This document shows, one piece after another, positions 49,468 to 63,952 of a stretch of 64,000 nucleotides of DNA. Source of the stretch: Setaria digitata (Eukaryota; Nematoda; Chromadorea; Rhabditida; Setariidae); contig RCAB01000188.1 in assembly GCA_003640385.1 (NCBI GenBank), positions 46,777-110,776 on the forward strand, in the 5' to 3' direction. The notes below the pieces were generated by a model, which searched no databases, had not been told where the DNA came from, and was given only the letters and a program-made list of their open reading frames with translations. Numbering within the stretch: the first letter of the stretch is position 1; each line of letters opens with the position of its first letter. Made by a program: the position numbers and the translations under genes.

Positions 49468-52183
49468 TTTTCATTAAAATTCCTCTTTCCAGACACGAAT
49501 AAATTGCAAAATCTCTGGTCTTACTGATAATGAACAAATAAGAATGATTGCCAATTATCTGTTTCCAAACAGATGCTTCTAAATAACACTAATTGAAAAT
49601 TTGATCATTTCAAAATTTGCGGCAAAATTCTAGCAGGTCTTTTCCTTTCTTTTGTTTTTTTCCAAAAGATGAGCAGAATATAGGAAAGATAATGTATTTT
49701 ATTTAATAAATATATGGTATCATCTTTCTTTTTTGATTTAAAACTTGGAAATATCAATTAATAGTAACAAAATAAATTTTAAAGGAAATCTCTAATTAGG
49801 CAATGACTCATTGGACAAAATACAAAGTTATCAATGAGTTAATTATTACAGCAAATCATTCCTATACTTTGCAATCAATCATAATTTATTGTCAAATTGT
49901 ATACTTTATGTCTATGGCATTAAAATTTATTCACCTTTCTTACTGGTACTCTTCTTTTTCTTTTTTTTTTTTTTTTTTTTTCGAAATTACAATAATAATT
50001 AGCCTAAATTATTTGAAATATTTGGTTAAAATAAATTTCTCCACAAATATCATATTTAAAAACATTATGCACATTGATAAATTAATGATGCTACGTCAAA
50101 GTGATAACGGAAAAACGAATAAAAATTGAATTTTATAGCTCAAAGTATATAGGAAGGAAGTGAGCGTTTCAGCTCTATCTGAAATTAAATTTACGAAGAA
50201 GAAATTGCAACCCACAATTGCAAAATATACATATTACATTGACGTTGGTATCGTTTAAAACAAATGCAAAATTCAGCGACATCACTAAAATCTGTAACTT
50301 TAAAAGGAAAAAAGGAAAAACAAAACAAAAAAAGAAAAAAAAAAAAAAAAAAAAAGGAAAGAGAAAAAAAAAAGAAATGAAAAGTAGAAGAAAAGTGAAG
50401 AGAGAGCAGTGTTATATTGATGACAGTAATGAAATTTAAAACAATATGAAAAAGAAAAAAAAAAAAAAAATTAGACATTCTTAGAATTTATATTGCGAAG
50501 CATTTTGTAAAATTTTCATAAGTATCATTTTAAAGGACATGAATGGGTATACACAGACATTACATTTTGAGCTTTGCTTTCTGCAAATCAATAAATCAAA
50601 TGTTTCAAAAAGTTTTAATGAAATCATGGGGAAAAAAAATGATGAAAGAAGAAAATTATACCTGTATGTATAAATATACAAAAAAAAAAAAGTACTAATC
50701 TAACATGGATAGGGCTTTAAAAAAAAAAAAAAAAAAAAAAAGGAAAAGAAGAAACATTTAATTTAACATTTTTAAATATAAATTATCCACAGAAGAAAAA
50801 TAAATTCGTCTTACTTCAGTCATTGCATTATTCAGTAGTGATAAATAACATATTATGTTATTTCTCTTTTAGTTATTTATTTTTTTCCATAAATTTTGAT
50901 TAGTGAAATTTTTACAGCCAAATAATTCTGCAATAATTTGAAGGAGTAGAAAAAAAAAAAAAAAAAAAAACGAGAAAGAAAAACGGAACTTAACATTTGT
51001 TCAGTGAATTAAGTTAAGAAAAGACAAAAAAATATTTCCTTTTTCTCAAAGTTATAATTTTGCCAATGTGAATTTTTTTTTAATGCATCCAAATAAAACA
51101 ATATCTAAGCAAACATTACTGCTGAAAAAAAAAACGATCAAAATAAAAATAAAATTGAAATTTTGCTTTTTTATAGGAAAATCATTAAAAAAAAAATAAG
51201 CAAAAAAAACAAAAAAAAAAAAAACGATTAAAAATTTGCAGTCGAAAATTGTGGGATAATTTGAGTCGATGAAACGAAAGAAACAATATTATAATTCATT
51301 ACAAAATAAATTTTTTGTATTTATGTAGGTGATTTTTCCTTCTCTCTTTCTCTCTACCTTTTTTTTTCTTTTTCTTTTTTTTTTTTTTTTTTTTTAAATT
51401 TTAAATCTCATTTGGTGAATGTGTATGAGTTAAAAACATCAGCGATGTCATAACAAAAGTTTATAGGCACTGTTTTACAACTGAATTAAAATCTTTCATT
51501 ATTCAGTTATTAGAAACAAACTTATCAGGTATAAATTATTTGCAGTACTTAAGTTTTCTTTATCTTCCTGATTAAATATCATGAAAAGAAAAAATATTTT
51601 GAATTGTCGAAAGAAGCTAAATGAGGAAATGGAGAAGGATATAAACATTAACTTAAAATGCATTTATTATATAAATTTGTAGACCTAACAAATTAAAACT
51701 TAATTGTCTATTTCTGACTTAAATTTGCAAAATCTGAAAGGCAATAAGAGGATATTTTCAGTGACTATAGTGCTAAATTATGAACGTTATACACTCAATT
51801 CGTTTGTTATGTTAAATTCATAGATAAGTGAATTTCAAATTCTTTGTTAAATAACTGGTAATAATCGAATTACTAATTAAAACATTAGTATTTCCGCAGA
51901 ACACCATAAACATGAACTTAAAATGCATCGGTTATTTGTTATTTAGCTTTAGAAAAATATTTCAGCAAATTTAAATTCAATTTCTACCTAAATTTGTGAA
52001 ATAATATACACAGCGAATAGTGCAACACAATATTTCTTTTCAATTCACAATAAGTAAAAAAAAAAACAAAAAAGAAGACAACAAGGTAGAATAAAATTAT
52101 CAAAAAAAAAACAATAAAAAATTCAAAATTCGTACAAAAATAATTTAAGCTTTATCACTTTCGTTTTTTTTATTTGTTTTTTT

Positions 52184-52187
52184 CTCG

Positions 52188-52221
<34 letters not shown>
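52184..52221. repeat. (TC)n microsatellite
   Basis: CT/TC repeat with a few interruptions at its left end and about 12 perfect units at the right. Confidence 0.9.
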
Positions 52222-54023
52222 TTACTCGAAGGAAAGTGATAATATAAGGATGAGAAATCCATGATATCATAGCATAGAAACATAAAATAATAAAATGAAC
52301 TATGGGTTGCTAAGCAAAACATCGTTATACTTCTACCTATATATATATATATATGTGTGTCTGTTTCTATAGTTTAGTAAAAATGATATAAGATTTTAAG
52401 TGGTGTACTTTTACCTTAATATGCTAGCTGATTGAAAATAAAGTAGTTTAAAGTTAAGCATTAAAGAAGCTTGACAGAGAGGAAAAATGGCTACAATTTC
52501 AATAAATGAATAGTGAAATATGAAGGCAAACAAATAAGCAAAAAACGAAATTAAATAAAGTAGCTCACATAATTTAACCAATAAATGATTTATAATCGAA
52601 GGAAAATCTGGAAATTATCTACGATTGATCAGATTTTTGATCTGTTTCAAATATATAGTACTGAAATATCATTACATTTATTAATTTAGCATAATACTCA
52701 TTGGAGTTTTTATTTTATTCTATTTTTTTTTTTTTTTTTTTTGTTTTTCGTAGCAGAATGCTTGTGTGCTTTTAAGGTAATATTGAAAAAACGAACATAC
52801 TGCTGAAATGCAAAAACTAAATATGAATCTTGCAAAAAATTTCAAAACAAAAATACTATAAATATTAAGTTTATTGCGAGAGGAAGTTTAATGTATGAAA
52901 TGAAAACTAGCAGCAATAACATGGCCATAATAATAATGGAAATGATAATACTAATGATAAATAAAAGCAAGAAAAAAGGATTAATAGTAATAACAATAAT
53001 AGTAATGTTTAATAGCCTGTTGAAATGCTGAATTTAAATGGTGCTAGAGATTTGTTGCATTCCATCCAGCACTCAAACAAATTCAGGATCCAAAAGGTAT
53101 GCATCGCGTAATTATGGATGTGAGCGAAAGAAAAATGGAAAATTAAGACTTTAACCAGTCATCAAAATTTTGAAAACAAAAGATTCCAGAGTATGCCGTC
53201 GTTCATTTAGTCATTACGTATTTTTTCAGTAAACTTGTCTTTACATCTGTTTCACGCATCGATTTTACTTATTTCTCTTTAGACATCGTCATGAAACTTA
53301 GGACAGTTTAACATTCCTAAGAGGATTGTAAAATATGAATAAAAAGCAATATCGCCTTCCATAATCAAGTGATATTTAACTAAATTAAATTATTATTGCA
53401 ACAAATAAAATACGATTATTTAATAAAGAAGCAATTTGAACCGGAAATAGTGAATTACAATTGAAAGCAAGAAAACCATTCATTAACTTATCATTAAATA
53501 TGAAGTAAACAGTTTAATTAATTTTCATCGTTTTGGCTAAACTTATTAGAATATAGAATATTTCAACGTATGATTGATTGATTTTATTCGCATGATTTTA
53601 TTCGAACAATATAATATTTTGAAATTTTTTCTTTTATTCCTTACCAATACTTATGATTAATTTAGTAAGTGACTTAAATAAAATTTCCAGTAATTCTTAA
53701 GACGAAAAAACTTTTTCATACAGTATTATGAATACTAACAATACGTTTAGAAAGAAAATAATTAATTAATTGGAAAGTTATTCAATTAGTTGTATATCTG
53801 AATCATCAGAAACTCAAATAACGATATCAGGAACTTCTAAAATTCATTTTATTTCAGTTTTTTTTTTTTTTTTTTTTTATTTTGCAGCCAGCTAAAAATC
53901 AATATTGAATAATGCAGACGCTATAAGTAAGTTCTAAAGGAGGTATGAAAACAAATTTCAGCTTAATTTGAGATTTCTACAATTACTTTTTTTTATTTTT
54001 TAAAAAAAATTATAAAAATTATT

Positions 54024-54133
54024 GGTTAATTTTTCAATATCGCATGTTTCTCAGTGGTGATGTATTCTAGCAAATCTAGGTTAATTTAGCAGTATCGCAT
54101 GTTTCCCCGCAGTAATATATTCTAGCAAATCTA
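54024..54133. repeat. Tandem duplication of a 55-bp unit
   Basis: Two adjacent copies, 54024-54078 and 54079-54133. Both begin GGTTAATTT, share TATCGCATGTTTC and end TATTCTAGCAAATCTA. They differ at about ten positions, so the duplication is not recent. Confidence 0.88.
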
Positions 54134-56780
54134 GCATTCTTTTACCACATACCAATTATTAATTTCATAGAGAAAAATTTGAAATGTCTATAATTAATTG
54201 GCTTAATTTACAATCCTCTCCAGAAGAAGCAGAAATAAATGGATTTAAATTCGAATCCATAAACATGCCCATCAAATATGATATTGGAACATAACAAATC
54301 ATGTGAATCCGTGAACTGTACTGAAAATAAATTTTCATGTATTAATAATTTCATCATGCGATTTTGATGCAGCCGCTAACATAATTTCTTTTGCACAATG
54401 CTCTTAACTTATTTGATAAAATATAGCATTTAAAATTTTTTGCTTAAAACAAAAAAAAAAAAAAAAAAAAAAGAGTCGAAAAAGTTATATGATGGATGAT
54501 GTTGATTATCCCTTAAAAAAACTTGAATATTATGAACATTTTTTTTTCTTTGTTCATTAGATTATCTTTGAAATTACGAGAATATTTTTTTTATTCATTA
54601 TGGGTTAAACTGCTGCAAAAGTTCCAAAAATGACTTCTTCTGTAGAACCAAAAACTAATGGACCATAATAAATTAACACAGTTTTAACAAACAAACAGAA
54701 AAGAAAAAGGGAAAAAGAATATTTATATAGAGAAATGAAGAGAAATGCCCAATGGACGACAAGTTCTGTTCGAAAGAAATAACCTGAACAATTCGGAAAG
54801 AAGTAGCAAAAAAAAGTATAAGTTTAAAATTCAGAAGATTTACAATCGCAGCATAATTCCGTGAATATCAATTTTTACAAAATTATTAGGTGGAAAAAAG
54901 TGACCATTATAACTTAAAATCAATTTCAAATTTTTATTCGCCTCACCTGAAGATATTATTTACTTCACAAATAATGTTAAGATAGGTAAATCATTCAGTA
55001 GATTTCCTCAGGTATACATATTTCATAGCTAAAAATATCTAAATTTAAGAAAAACTGGGTTTCAATTCTTTTTTTATTCAAAATTTTTAAATCATATTTT
55101 TATGCACCACAATTTCACAACCTTCAATCCTCATTTTTGCCGATCTTTGCACTCAATTATCGCTGTATAGGTACGTTGCTAAGGATTATTATATAAATCG
55201 CTTATATTTGAAAGAGTTATAATTAAGAGTCAAAAGCAAAAATGTTTTGGCCAATAAGGAGGAAATAATGGCCAAGATTCATAAAGATAAATGCTCTATT
55301 GTGAAGTGGAAATTTTTTCAAACAATTACTCATTACAACAGCAAGATTTGGGAAGAGGAGGGTGAAAAAATGTTTTTTTTTTTTTTCGCTAAAGATTAAA
55401 GATGGGTATAAATTGCGAAAATGGCAAAATTTTCATGACCTATCATTGTAGCAGTGAATGAGAGTGATTAATAAGTAAAATACAATGACTGATAATTGAA
55501 AAGATGGGAAATTTATAAACGATTAATAATAAAATAATGAATGAAATTAATAAATCTCAAATATTATTCAAATTAACCTGCCACTTTTGCATTCTCTCTC
55601 ATAACATTCAATGAATTATTAAAATATGTTCCATTTTTAGCTAGCTATCCATCAAACTGCCAAAAATTTTATTCATAATTAATAGGGAAAGAAGATATTA
55701 GATAAGATATAAGCGCTTGTTATAAAGTAACAATTTTAGAATATGCTGTGAGTAATTAAAATTAACGAATGGAATCAATTAAAGGCTGATACAGTAGAAC
55801 AAATATTTAAGAAAAAAAAAAGAAAAGAATTTTCACAGTCATTATTTGTCAACATTTGTTTCAAGACTAATAATGATTATTCTGAATTCATAAGAAAATT
55901 CTTTCATTATCGAAATTATTATCAAATTTTTTTTTTGAAATACTTCTTTTAGCATCATTCATCACATTGTGATGAAATTGTTTGTTAACAAACTTGGATA
56001 AGTTAGAAGTGATATTAAAATAACGAAATAGTAAAATGGGGTAGAAAATATATTGCTCTTTAAGACAGGTGAAAAAGAAAAGACTTTTTGCAATCAATTA
56101 ATTTAAAATAATTTCACTCTCAGTAACAATTTTTTAATAAATGTACATAATGTGTTATCCCTTTTGGATATGCATCATATAACTGAAAACATTACTGAAA
56201 TAATAGTTATGAAAGTAATAAAATTTAGTAGCACAAAAATTGTATTACCATATTCAATGAAAATTTAGGATCGATAACAATTCAATAGCAACATAATATG
56301 TCACAGTAACTTTGAAATATGCAAAAAAAAAAAAAAAAAAAAAAGGAAAAAAAAACATGCAATTGCAGCATGCTTTTCCAGCAATTTCGCTTCTTTTCTG
56401 CTCGATTCAGAAAAAAAGAAAAGGAAATTGAGGAAAGTGGGCAATCAATTAAAATTAAAATAAGGTAAGTTAAAAAAAAAAAAAGAAAAGAAGACGAAGT
56501 GTCGTTTAGTTGCAAACGTTGATTTTAAAAAAGAAGGGGGAAAAAAAAGAGAAAGAGAGAGGGAAGGAAAAGAGGATAGACGAGAGAGAAAATTTCTGGG
56601 AAGTATATGTAGTTGGAGATGATTTTGACCTCGACCTTAGCCCTCAAAATGTTAAGAGAGGTGAAGAAACGATAAGGGATGAATTTGGGTAAAGAGTGTA
56701 ATTGTTAGTGCAATGAATGTTGTAGACGAAATTAATGGAATGGAAAAGAAAAAACTAATAAGCGTGATGCAGAAAACCGG

Positions 56781-56822
56781 ACAGGATAACCGGAATGACA
56801 GACTGGATAACCGGAATAGCAG
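56781..56822. repeat. Short direct repeat GGATAACCGGAAT
   Basis: The 13-mer occurs twice within 42 bp, with a further CCGGA nearby. It is too short to interpret. Confidence 0.6.
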
Positions 56823-56899
56823 ATAGAATTAAAATAGCGGAAGGGAATGAATAAACGGTGTTTGCCATGAAAACGTTTAGAAGCATAGTGTCTTTTCGC

Positions 56900-56980
56900 G
56901 GGGGGGGGAGGGGGGGGGGAAGAGGCGGAAAATCTCCCACTGTAACCGTTGTTACGCTTTCCGCCCCCGCCCCCTCCCCA
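56900..56980. repeat. G-tract/C-tract hairpin, the most GC-rich spot in the window
   Basis: Runs of 9 and 10 G (56900-56908, 56910-56919) followed by AAGAGGCGGAAA face TTTCCGCCCCCGCCCCCTCC (56958-56977) in inverted orientation. At the centre is a small stem GTAAC-CGTT-GTTAC (56942-56955). Four or more G runs on the plus strand could form a G-quadruplex; the right side would do so on the minus strand. Confidence 0.8.
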
Positions 56981-58682
56981 TTACTTTTTCCATCCCGTTG
57001 TATACATTTCGATTTTTCATGCCTTTTAAATGTTGATTTAAATATAGCAGTTCAAAATATACCATTAAAAAAAAATCATTCGAAGAAACTTCCTGATGAT
57101 GAGTCATCCTAGTTTCATGATAACCTATCACCTTTGTTCATTTCATTTCACTTAGATGATATCAATGAGATAAATTTTTCAATGGATCAATTATTATCAT
57201 TTTGTCTAGTAGCAAAATATTTATTACTCAATCAATCATTGACATACATTTCCCTTTCCTTTCAATTAAATAATTGTAATTTAGGAATGTATTTATTTCT
57301 TATTAAAAAAAAAAATAAAAATGAAAAAAAAATACATACTTATTTAAAGAACATACTTAATAAATATATTTGAAAAAAAAAATGAAAAAAAAATAATAAT
57401 AAATATACTTATTTAAAGAATATACTTATTTCCACTGAGAAATGCTCATTTCGACGTATAACAATGTATCCATATTAGCTTATGTGAAATAAACCGTGAC
57501 AGTGTATGTATTTAGTGGTTTTATCTAAGTAATTTTAATAAATGCTTCATAATAAACACTTGAAAGCATCAATAATTTATATAATTTCAAATGAATTTAG
57601 GGTAGAAAAAGATTATAGTAATAATAATTGATAATAATAGTAACATAGCAATATAGTAACAATAACAGTAATAATGATAACTAATAATAATGAATAGTAA
57701 CAATAAAAAAAAGCAATAATAATAATAATAATAATCATAATAAATAAGAAAAAAATGACAATAATAATGATAATTAAATGGGTTCTGCGAAAAAAATTCA
57801 GTGAGCTCCGAATTTTAAGCTATTATTGTAAAACAATATGAAAATATTATATATATATATATTTTTTTTTAATAGTATAGCTGAAAATGGCAAGGTGTGA
57901 AGGCTATTCATAATACTTTCTTCATTATTCATACAGATGCTCATTGAAAGCGTGGAAATAGGGATGTTAACATAAAAAAAGAAGAAAAAAGTTTACTGTC
58001 GGATGCAAAATGATGCAGAAAAAAAAAAAAAAAAGAATTACCATGTTGTTAACTGAAAGGATAGGAAAGAATAATCTATTTCAAGTAGAAGATATTAGAG
58101 GAAAAATTCTGAAATGGAAAGAAGTTTCTAATTTTGCAAAAATTAATCATGAAATCGCACATTTTTGCAGATTTTAATTAAAAGATCGAATGAAATTTAA
58201 CATTGGAATTTAGGTTAAAAGTAATATTAGATTCTATTCATAACATTTGAATTAATTACTGAAATGAAAATTTACTGAAAAGACGAGATTTGTTTCCAGT
58301 TTGGAATTATAATAGCGGATGAAATGACAGGATACTTTTTACTTTTCTTATCGCTTTCACTATCAACCATCCCTGGAATCAAATGTCAACTCAAGCGTAG
58401 AAGAAACATTCATATCAGTTCCTGGTGATAACTTATCAGTTTGCTATTTACAGAATAACTAAGATTTTCAAGAAAGAGATCGAAAAAGGAAATGAGAGAG
58501 GATTCCTATAAATCTGTTAGATAAAACAGAAAAAAAAAAGGTAGTTTTGCTATATTTCTGAAAGGAAAAAGGTTGGGTTAATCAGAATTTCAGAATGTTT
58601 GAAAGGCTATAAAAGAAAAGGTGAAATAATGCCAGCTAAATTAGAAGAAAAAAGACAATATTTTTTAATGCTTCAAGTAGGT

Positions 58683-58720
<38 letters not shown>

Positions 58721-59308
58721 TACTGGTACAATACTTGCTTCAGTAAATTATTAATAAATATCAAGCATTTTGCTCTTTTTTCTTTTCGCATTAACTAAAA
58801 GCAATCGTAATTGCATCATGGAAAGAATTTGCAAATGAAATAAGGGATAACAAAGTCAATTAGTTATCGAAAGTGAGCAAAATAATTTTCAGAATATTTG
58901 CTTCATATCACCGCATATCAGCTATATCATTTCTTTACAAAAAACAAATCCTGTCATCTAATTATTATTGTTATCAGGCCATTAGCAACATCAACATGTT
59001 AATTCTGTTACTTATCATTTCATCTTCTAACACATTGATTTCTTTCACAAGCTATATTCCGCAATAGTTTTTCGCAATCGAAATTACTAAAAAAAAAAAG
59101 AATTTTGTCAATTTTTTTAGCAACATCATTTTTTTTTTTTTTTTTAGCAATGCAAAACAATTTTCCCGCAATGTATTTTGTAATATGCAGTAAATATTTT
59201 GTAGTCAAAATTATTCAAAAAAGAAAAAATACGAAAATTCGGAATACTGTAACATATAGAAAGCATAAATAACAGTTACTACACAAACCGAAAACGAAGA
59301 AAGACTGT

Positions 59309-59650
59309 CATTATTATTTTCAATTATTTATTATTCTTTATCAATATTTATCATTACTTGTTACTATTTATTACTGTTATTATTTGTTATCATTTATTGT
59401 TCATTACTAATATTTATTGTTTGTTATTTTTTTTTTTTTATTATTCGTTACTAATATTTATCATTATTTGTTACTATTTATTACTATTACTATTTATTTA
59501 TTATCATTCACTATTATTTACAGTTATTACTTATTATTATTTTAATTTTCATTGTTAGTATTATTAATCATTATTATTTGTCATTGTTACCCATTATGAT
59601 TATGGTCCATCAGTATTATTATTTTTCATTAGTATTATTACTGTTATTTT
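59309..59650. repeat. Degenerate TTA/TTTATTAC repeat tract
   Basis: About 340 bp of imperfect units such as TTATTATTTG, TTACTATTTATTAC and TTATCATT. It looks like an old, mutated expansion of a TTA-type satellite. The poly Tyr/Leu open frame inside is a repeat by-product. Confidence 0.85.
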
Positions 59651-60914
59651 TCGTATGACTATTCAAATATTTGAGACTAGAAATGATCGTTAAAATTTCG
59701 ATAGTAAGCAATAAGTATTGTTAGACGGCATCATTCATTTTTGTCAGCCAGAAGAGAGAAAAAAAAAATGAAAGTGAAATTTCTCGATTTAAATGTATGG
59801 CAAACACTGTCGAGACTTTATGAATAATGTAAAAAAAAAAAAAAAAAAAGAACGAGAGAAGAAGAAAGGGAGATAGAGACAGAGCGAGAGAGAAAGGATA
59901 GAAAGGGGAGGAGAAAGAAATCCGGAATATTTCTAGATTCGGAATGAAAGATTAAATTATATAAGTATTCTAATTTCTCACAAGTTTTGATTTACGATTC
60001 TATTACAGTACCAAAATGAACCTATTACTTGTGATGATGTTGCCGGTTTCACCCTGAAAGAGCAATCATGTTGATACTGGTTTATTCTAAATTATTAAAT
60101 TATCGCCTTCTTGATCCTGTTTGTCACTTTTTTATGCACGCCTACCGTTCACTTAAGGGGCTGGGTGATTAGTTCGTATTGGAAATTGCCGAAAATGACT
60201 TATTTTAGTGAGAATATTTAATGAAGTTAGCACATTTTCTGGCGAAGAGAGACAACTCATTTGCCTCTGCGAAAATAACACTCATAATGCTAATCCCTGA
60301 ATAATTCCGTTTAATCCATCCGTCACGATAAGATCATCAAGAACGGAAAAGAGCGATAAACCAGAAGAAATGCAGGAAACAAAACAGGCGAAAGTTGGCA
60401 CTATTTCGCTGATCGGTTTCACATAAAATTTCCAACTTTTACTCATTAAATAAGACAAATTTATTTATCAAAGTACCAAATGGCATTCTTAACTAAATAT
60501 GCCTATATGAAGTAACTGTCATTTGAGCAGCAACGCATCTAAGATGGAAAGTACTGCGCTATGGACCACACTACAGTATATTTTGCTAAATAACCACAAA
60601 AAATACTGACATTCCAGGAAATCATTAGTTAATCAAAATGTACAAGGAAGAAATCATAAAAAGTAATTTCCGGAAGATGTTTCAGGAATAACAAACTAAT
60701 TAATCAATTATCGAATTTCGATCATCCAACGCATACCTATCATATACCTGAATAATATAACTACACCTACATATATATATATGTAATACAAACGTATAAT
60801 ACGTACACGTCAATATAAACTTAGGAATATTGGTATATATGGGTTATAATTATTTTCCTTTAATCCGATCCTATTCGTTTATGTACAGACACACTTTCAT
60901 ACATATATATACAT

Positions 60915-60966
60915 ATACAGACAGACAAACACACAGACAGACACGAACAGACAGACAGACAGACGC
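60915..60966. repeat. (CAGA)n-type tetranucleotide repeat
   Basis: Runs of ACAG/CAGA units with interruptions, next to ATACATATAT-type sequence. Confidence 0.85.
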
Positions 60967-61142
60967 ATACATACTTCAATCACCAATATTACAAAATTTC
61001 GCGTTGCTAGGGAGGCGAATGATAGAATGTCGGTTGAACTTAAAAACACTAAAAAGCGCCCATATTAAGATGACTGGAAGATAAGAACTTCTCATTCCGC
61101 GTGATTTAGGTCCACTTCGACAGAAATGACAAACGCTCGAAC

Positions 61143-61330
61143 GTGTACACACGTAAATGCACACACTCAAACACGCACGCATCCACACACGCGTCTTCAC
61201 ACGCACACATTTACACGCACACACACAGACACCTGCCGAAATTCATCGATATAAACAGACAAACAACACACAAAGAACTCCACGCTTATACACGTACACC
61301 CACATGTATTTACTCACGCACACCCACGCA
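61143..61330. repeat. CA-rich degenerate dinucleotide tract
   Basis: CACACGCA-type sequence with variants (ACACGCACGCATCCACACAC and similar). It is an old CA repeat. The Cys/Val-rich and Thr/His-rich frames overlapping it are artefacts. Confidence 0.85.
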
Positions 61331-61639
61331 TAACACTTTTCAACACTCTTCTGTATATGTTGATGAGGACCGAAAAATCTTATCAGTTCATATTTAAACT
61401 CGTCTAATACAACACATAAAATAATCTTTACAGTTTGTAAGAAATAAGTTTTTCCTTCACCTATTTATTTACAAAATAATTTTAATTACCAAAAATAAAA
61501 GCGAGAATAATGTCAGACAAAGAAGCAATGAAATTTCCAAAGAAAATGAGGCAATTGACAATATTTAAATTGTATTTAAATGAGAAGTAATTTGTTTGTT
61601 GAACCTAAGTTGAGCCAATTATACGTCAAGTGAAATTAG

Positions 61640-61668
<29 letters not shown>
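61640..61668. repeat. (AG)n microsatellite
   Basis: About 10 AG units followed by AAAGAGAG. Confidence 0.9.
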
Positions 61669-61671
<3 letters not shown>

Positions 61672-63944
61672 ATCAAGAAACTTTTGTGACCACAATAAAC
61701 TAAAATCCCTCCACATTGCAATATTAACTGATTTCAAAGAATCATTTACAGTTCTGCGATATTTATTTTCCTGAACTTACTTATGAAATTTTAAAAATTA
61801 AAAAATTTATAAATAAAAATGAAAAAATTATTTATTAGTTATTATGAATAGTGATAAAATAATATATATCATATTTGCATCATTGCTTATCTACCAGAAA
61901 TAACATAAATATTACTCCATAATTTGCTTAATGTATAAATCATATTCATTAAGATATACAATATTTAGCATCAAATAAGCACTAATTAATTAATTGACAA
62001 CTTATTTGTCCTTTTTTCTTTTCTTTTCCTTTTTTTTTTTTTTTTTTTTTTTAATACAGAAATGGTCGTCCGAAAAACACCTTTCGAGTATTCCCGAACT
62101 AACTTGCTTAAAGTTAAACATCTGTACATCAGGTATTTTAAGCTTTAAAAATGAGGAAAAGAAAAAAATAAGTCATATTTAAAGAGTATAATTTAATTTT
62201 AGCAATTTTAGAGGATCGATTGACTAAAAATGACAACCGTCTTCAAATTTGAACTTAAAATAATTCAAAGAAAATGCTCAGTTTTAAGCAGTTATAATTA
62301 TGATGGATTAACTATGAAAGGAAAAAAAAGTTGTTAAAACTATCATTAAAACAAATATAGTGGATGGTTAGATTTTCAAGGTTGGGAACAATAGTGTTTA
62401 ATTAAAATATTCTTAAAAAAAAAAGTTTAATAGTCGAAATATAATAAAAGAAATTAAATATTACAGGGAAATAAAAGAAAACTAAAGTGCTCACTTAAAA
62501 AAAAAAGCATACTTGCATCTTTAATTAAAATAAATTAACAATGAAAGAAAAAAAAAGTGCAATTCAGTTAATATCTTTTAGAAAAGATGAAAAGATGAAG
62601 CAAAAAAAAGTCAGAAAAAAGGAAGAAATATTCAGTTGTAATATTCCGAAAGTATTAATTCACTTAAATGGAATATAATTTTCTAAATGTTTCGTTTTTT
62701 ATTTTCTATGATTTGAAACGGAAACTGAAGAAGTTGATGAATGTTTTTTGGTTTTATACTTCTATACTAGATTCACTGTAACCTTGATACTACTCACTAG
62801 TTATTTTGATTTGCAAAATTAACCTCCTTGCAGCTATTGTTTCAGCAAACTACAAAAAATAAATAAATAAAGAACTGAAACAAAATAAAATCGCACTGCC
62901 AAATTTTTTATTCAATTTGGTTAATAAATTTTACAAAATTTCTGTTTGAAACTATTTTCCAGTTGAATTTAAGGACAAATAAATGCTCAAAAAAAAAAAA
63001 AAAAGGAAAAAGGAAATACCAGGTATTATATCATTCCATTCATATCATTTATCATCAAATGATAAGCAGTATGAAAGTGCTAAGTACTTAATTTGTGCAG
63101 TCTTCTCCAGGAAACAATCTTTCAAAACTTTTTCTAGATGCATCTTGCTTCGTCATTATCATTTGAAATTTATTATTGAAGAAGTGAGGTTGCAATTAAA
63201 TGAGTTAATCAGAACAAAAATTTTCCACAAAGAAATCCCTGAAAAAAAAAACAAAAATAATTGATCTAATAATTAATAAATTTCACTCAAACTACAGCTC
63301 GAATTATAAATTTGAAAGTGCGATTAACCTGCTTCATCGTTTAAAAAATATTTTGAAACTTAAAAATCAAAAAAGGAAAAATAAAAGTCAGGATGAAATT
63401 CAAATTAAAATATGAAGCAGTATACATTGAAAAGCAAAATTATTTAACTTGAACAGCAGGAGAGAGTTTCGTCAGTTTAAAAATTTTAGAAATACCATAT
63501 CAAGATAAGATTATTTAAATTAACAAACAGGTAAAGTGGAAGTTTGATTAATTTTTATGGTACATATATGTATGGTTAACTATTGCTCATGAAAACAGAA
63601 TACACATATTGAAATAGGTAGCAGAAAGTGAGAAAATAATTGTTATAAGAAACGAAAACAGTGAATTTTATAAAATTCATCGAATGCATTAAAAAAAGGA
63701 TGCTGTCTACGGAAGCATTTTCGAAATTACAAATCCACAAAGTGTATAAAAAGAATGAACTAAGATATGATAATAATTTTAGATGCATAAATGAATGCTA
63801 ACTGATGTATGTCGTTAACAAGCTGGAGATAATTTCTTATCGGTAATAGTTACAAGCAAAATGATTTCAACTAGTAAATTTATGCAGGTGTTCACATAAC
63901 TATAGCAAGCAATTTGTATGTCGGCTATAAAATATCTGATTGAC

Positions 63945-63952
63945 ATAAATAC

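Larger units (their letters stand above)
49468..56880. other. Gene-poor AT-rich region
   Basis: No exon supported on either strand. Open frames here are lysine- or phenylalanine-rich translations of A/T runs. The sequence has many 15-25 nt poly(A) or poly(T) tracts (for example 50339-50356, 50718-50741, 52724-52742, 53859-53879 and 56322-56344), a (TC)n run at 52184-52221, and a two-copy 55-bp repeat at 54024-54133. It may be a long intergenic spacer or part of a very large intron. Confidence 0.55.

Noticed and set aside
60016..60057. Short signal-peptide-like frame MNLLLVMMLPVSP
   Set aside because: Thirteen residues only, no strong donor and no downstream exon that continues it.
61143..61397. 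Thr/His-rich plus-strand frame and Cys/Val-rich minus-strand frame
   Set aside because: Both are translations of a degenerate CA repeat.
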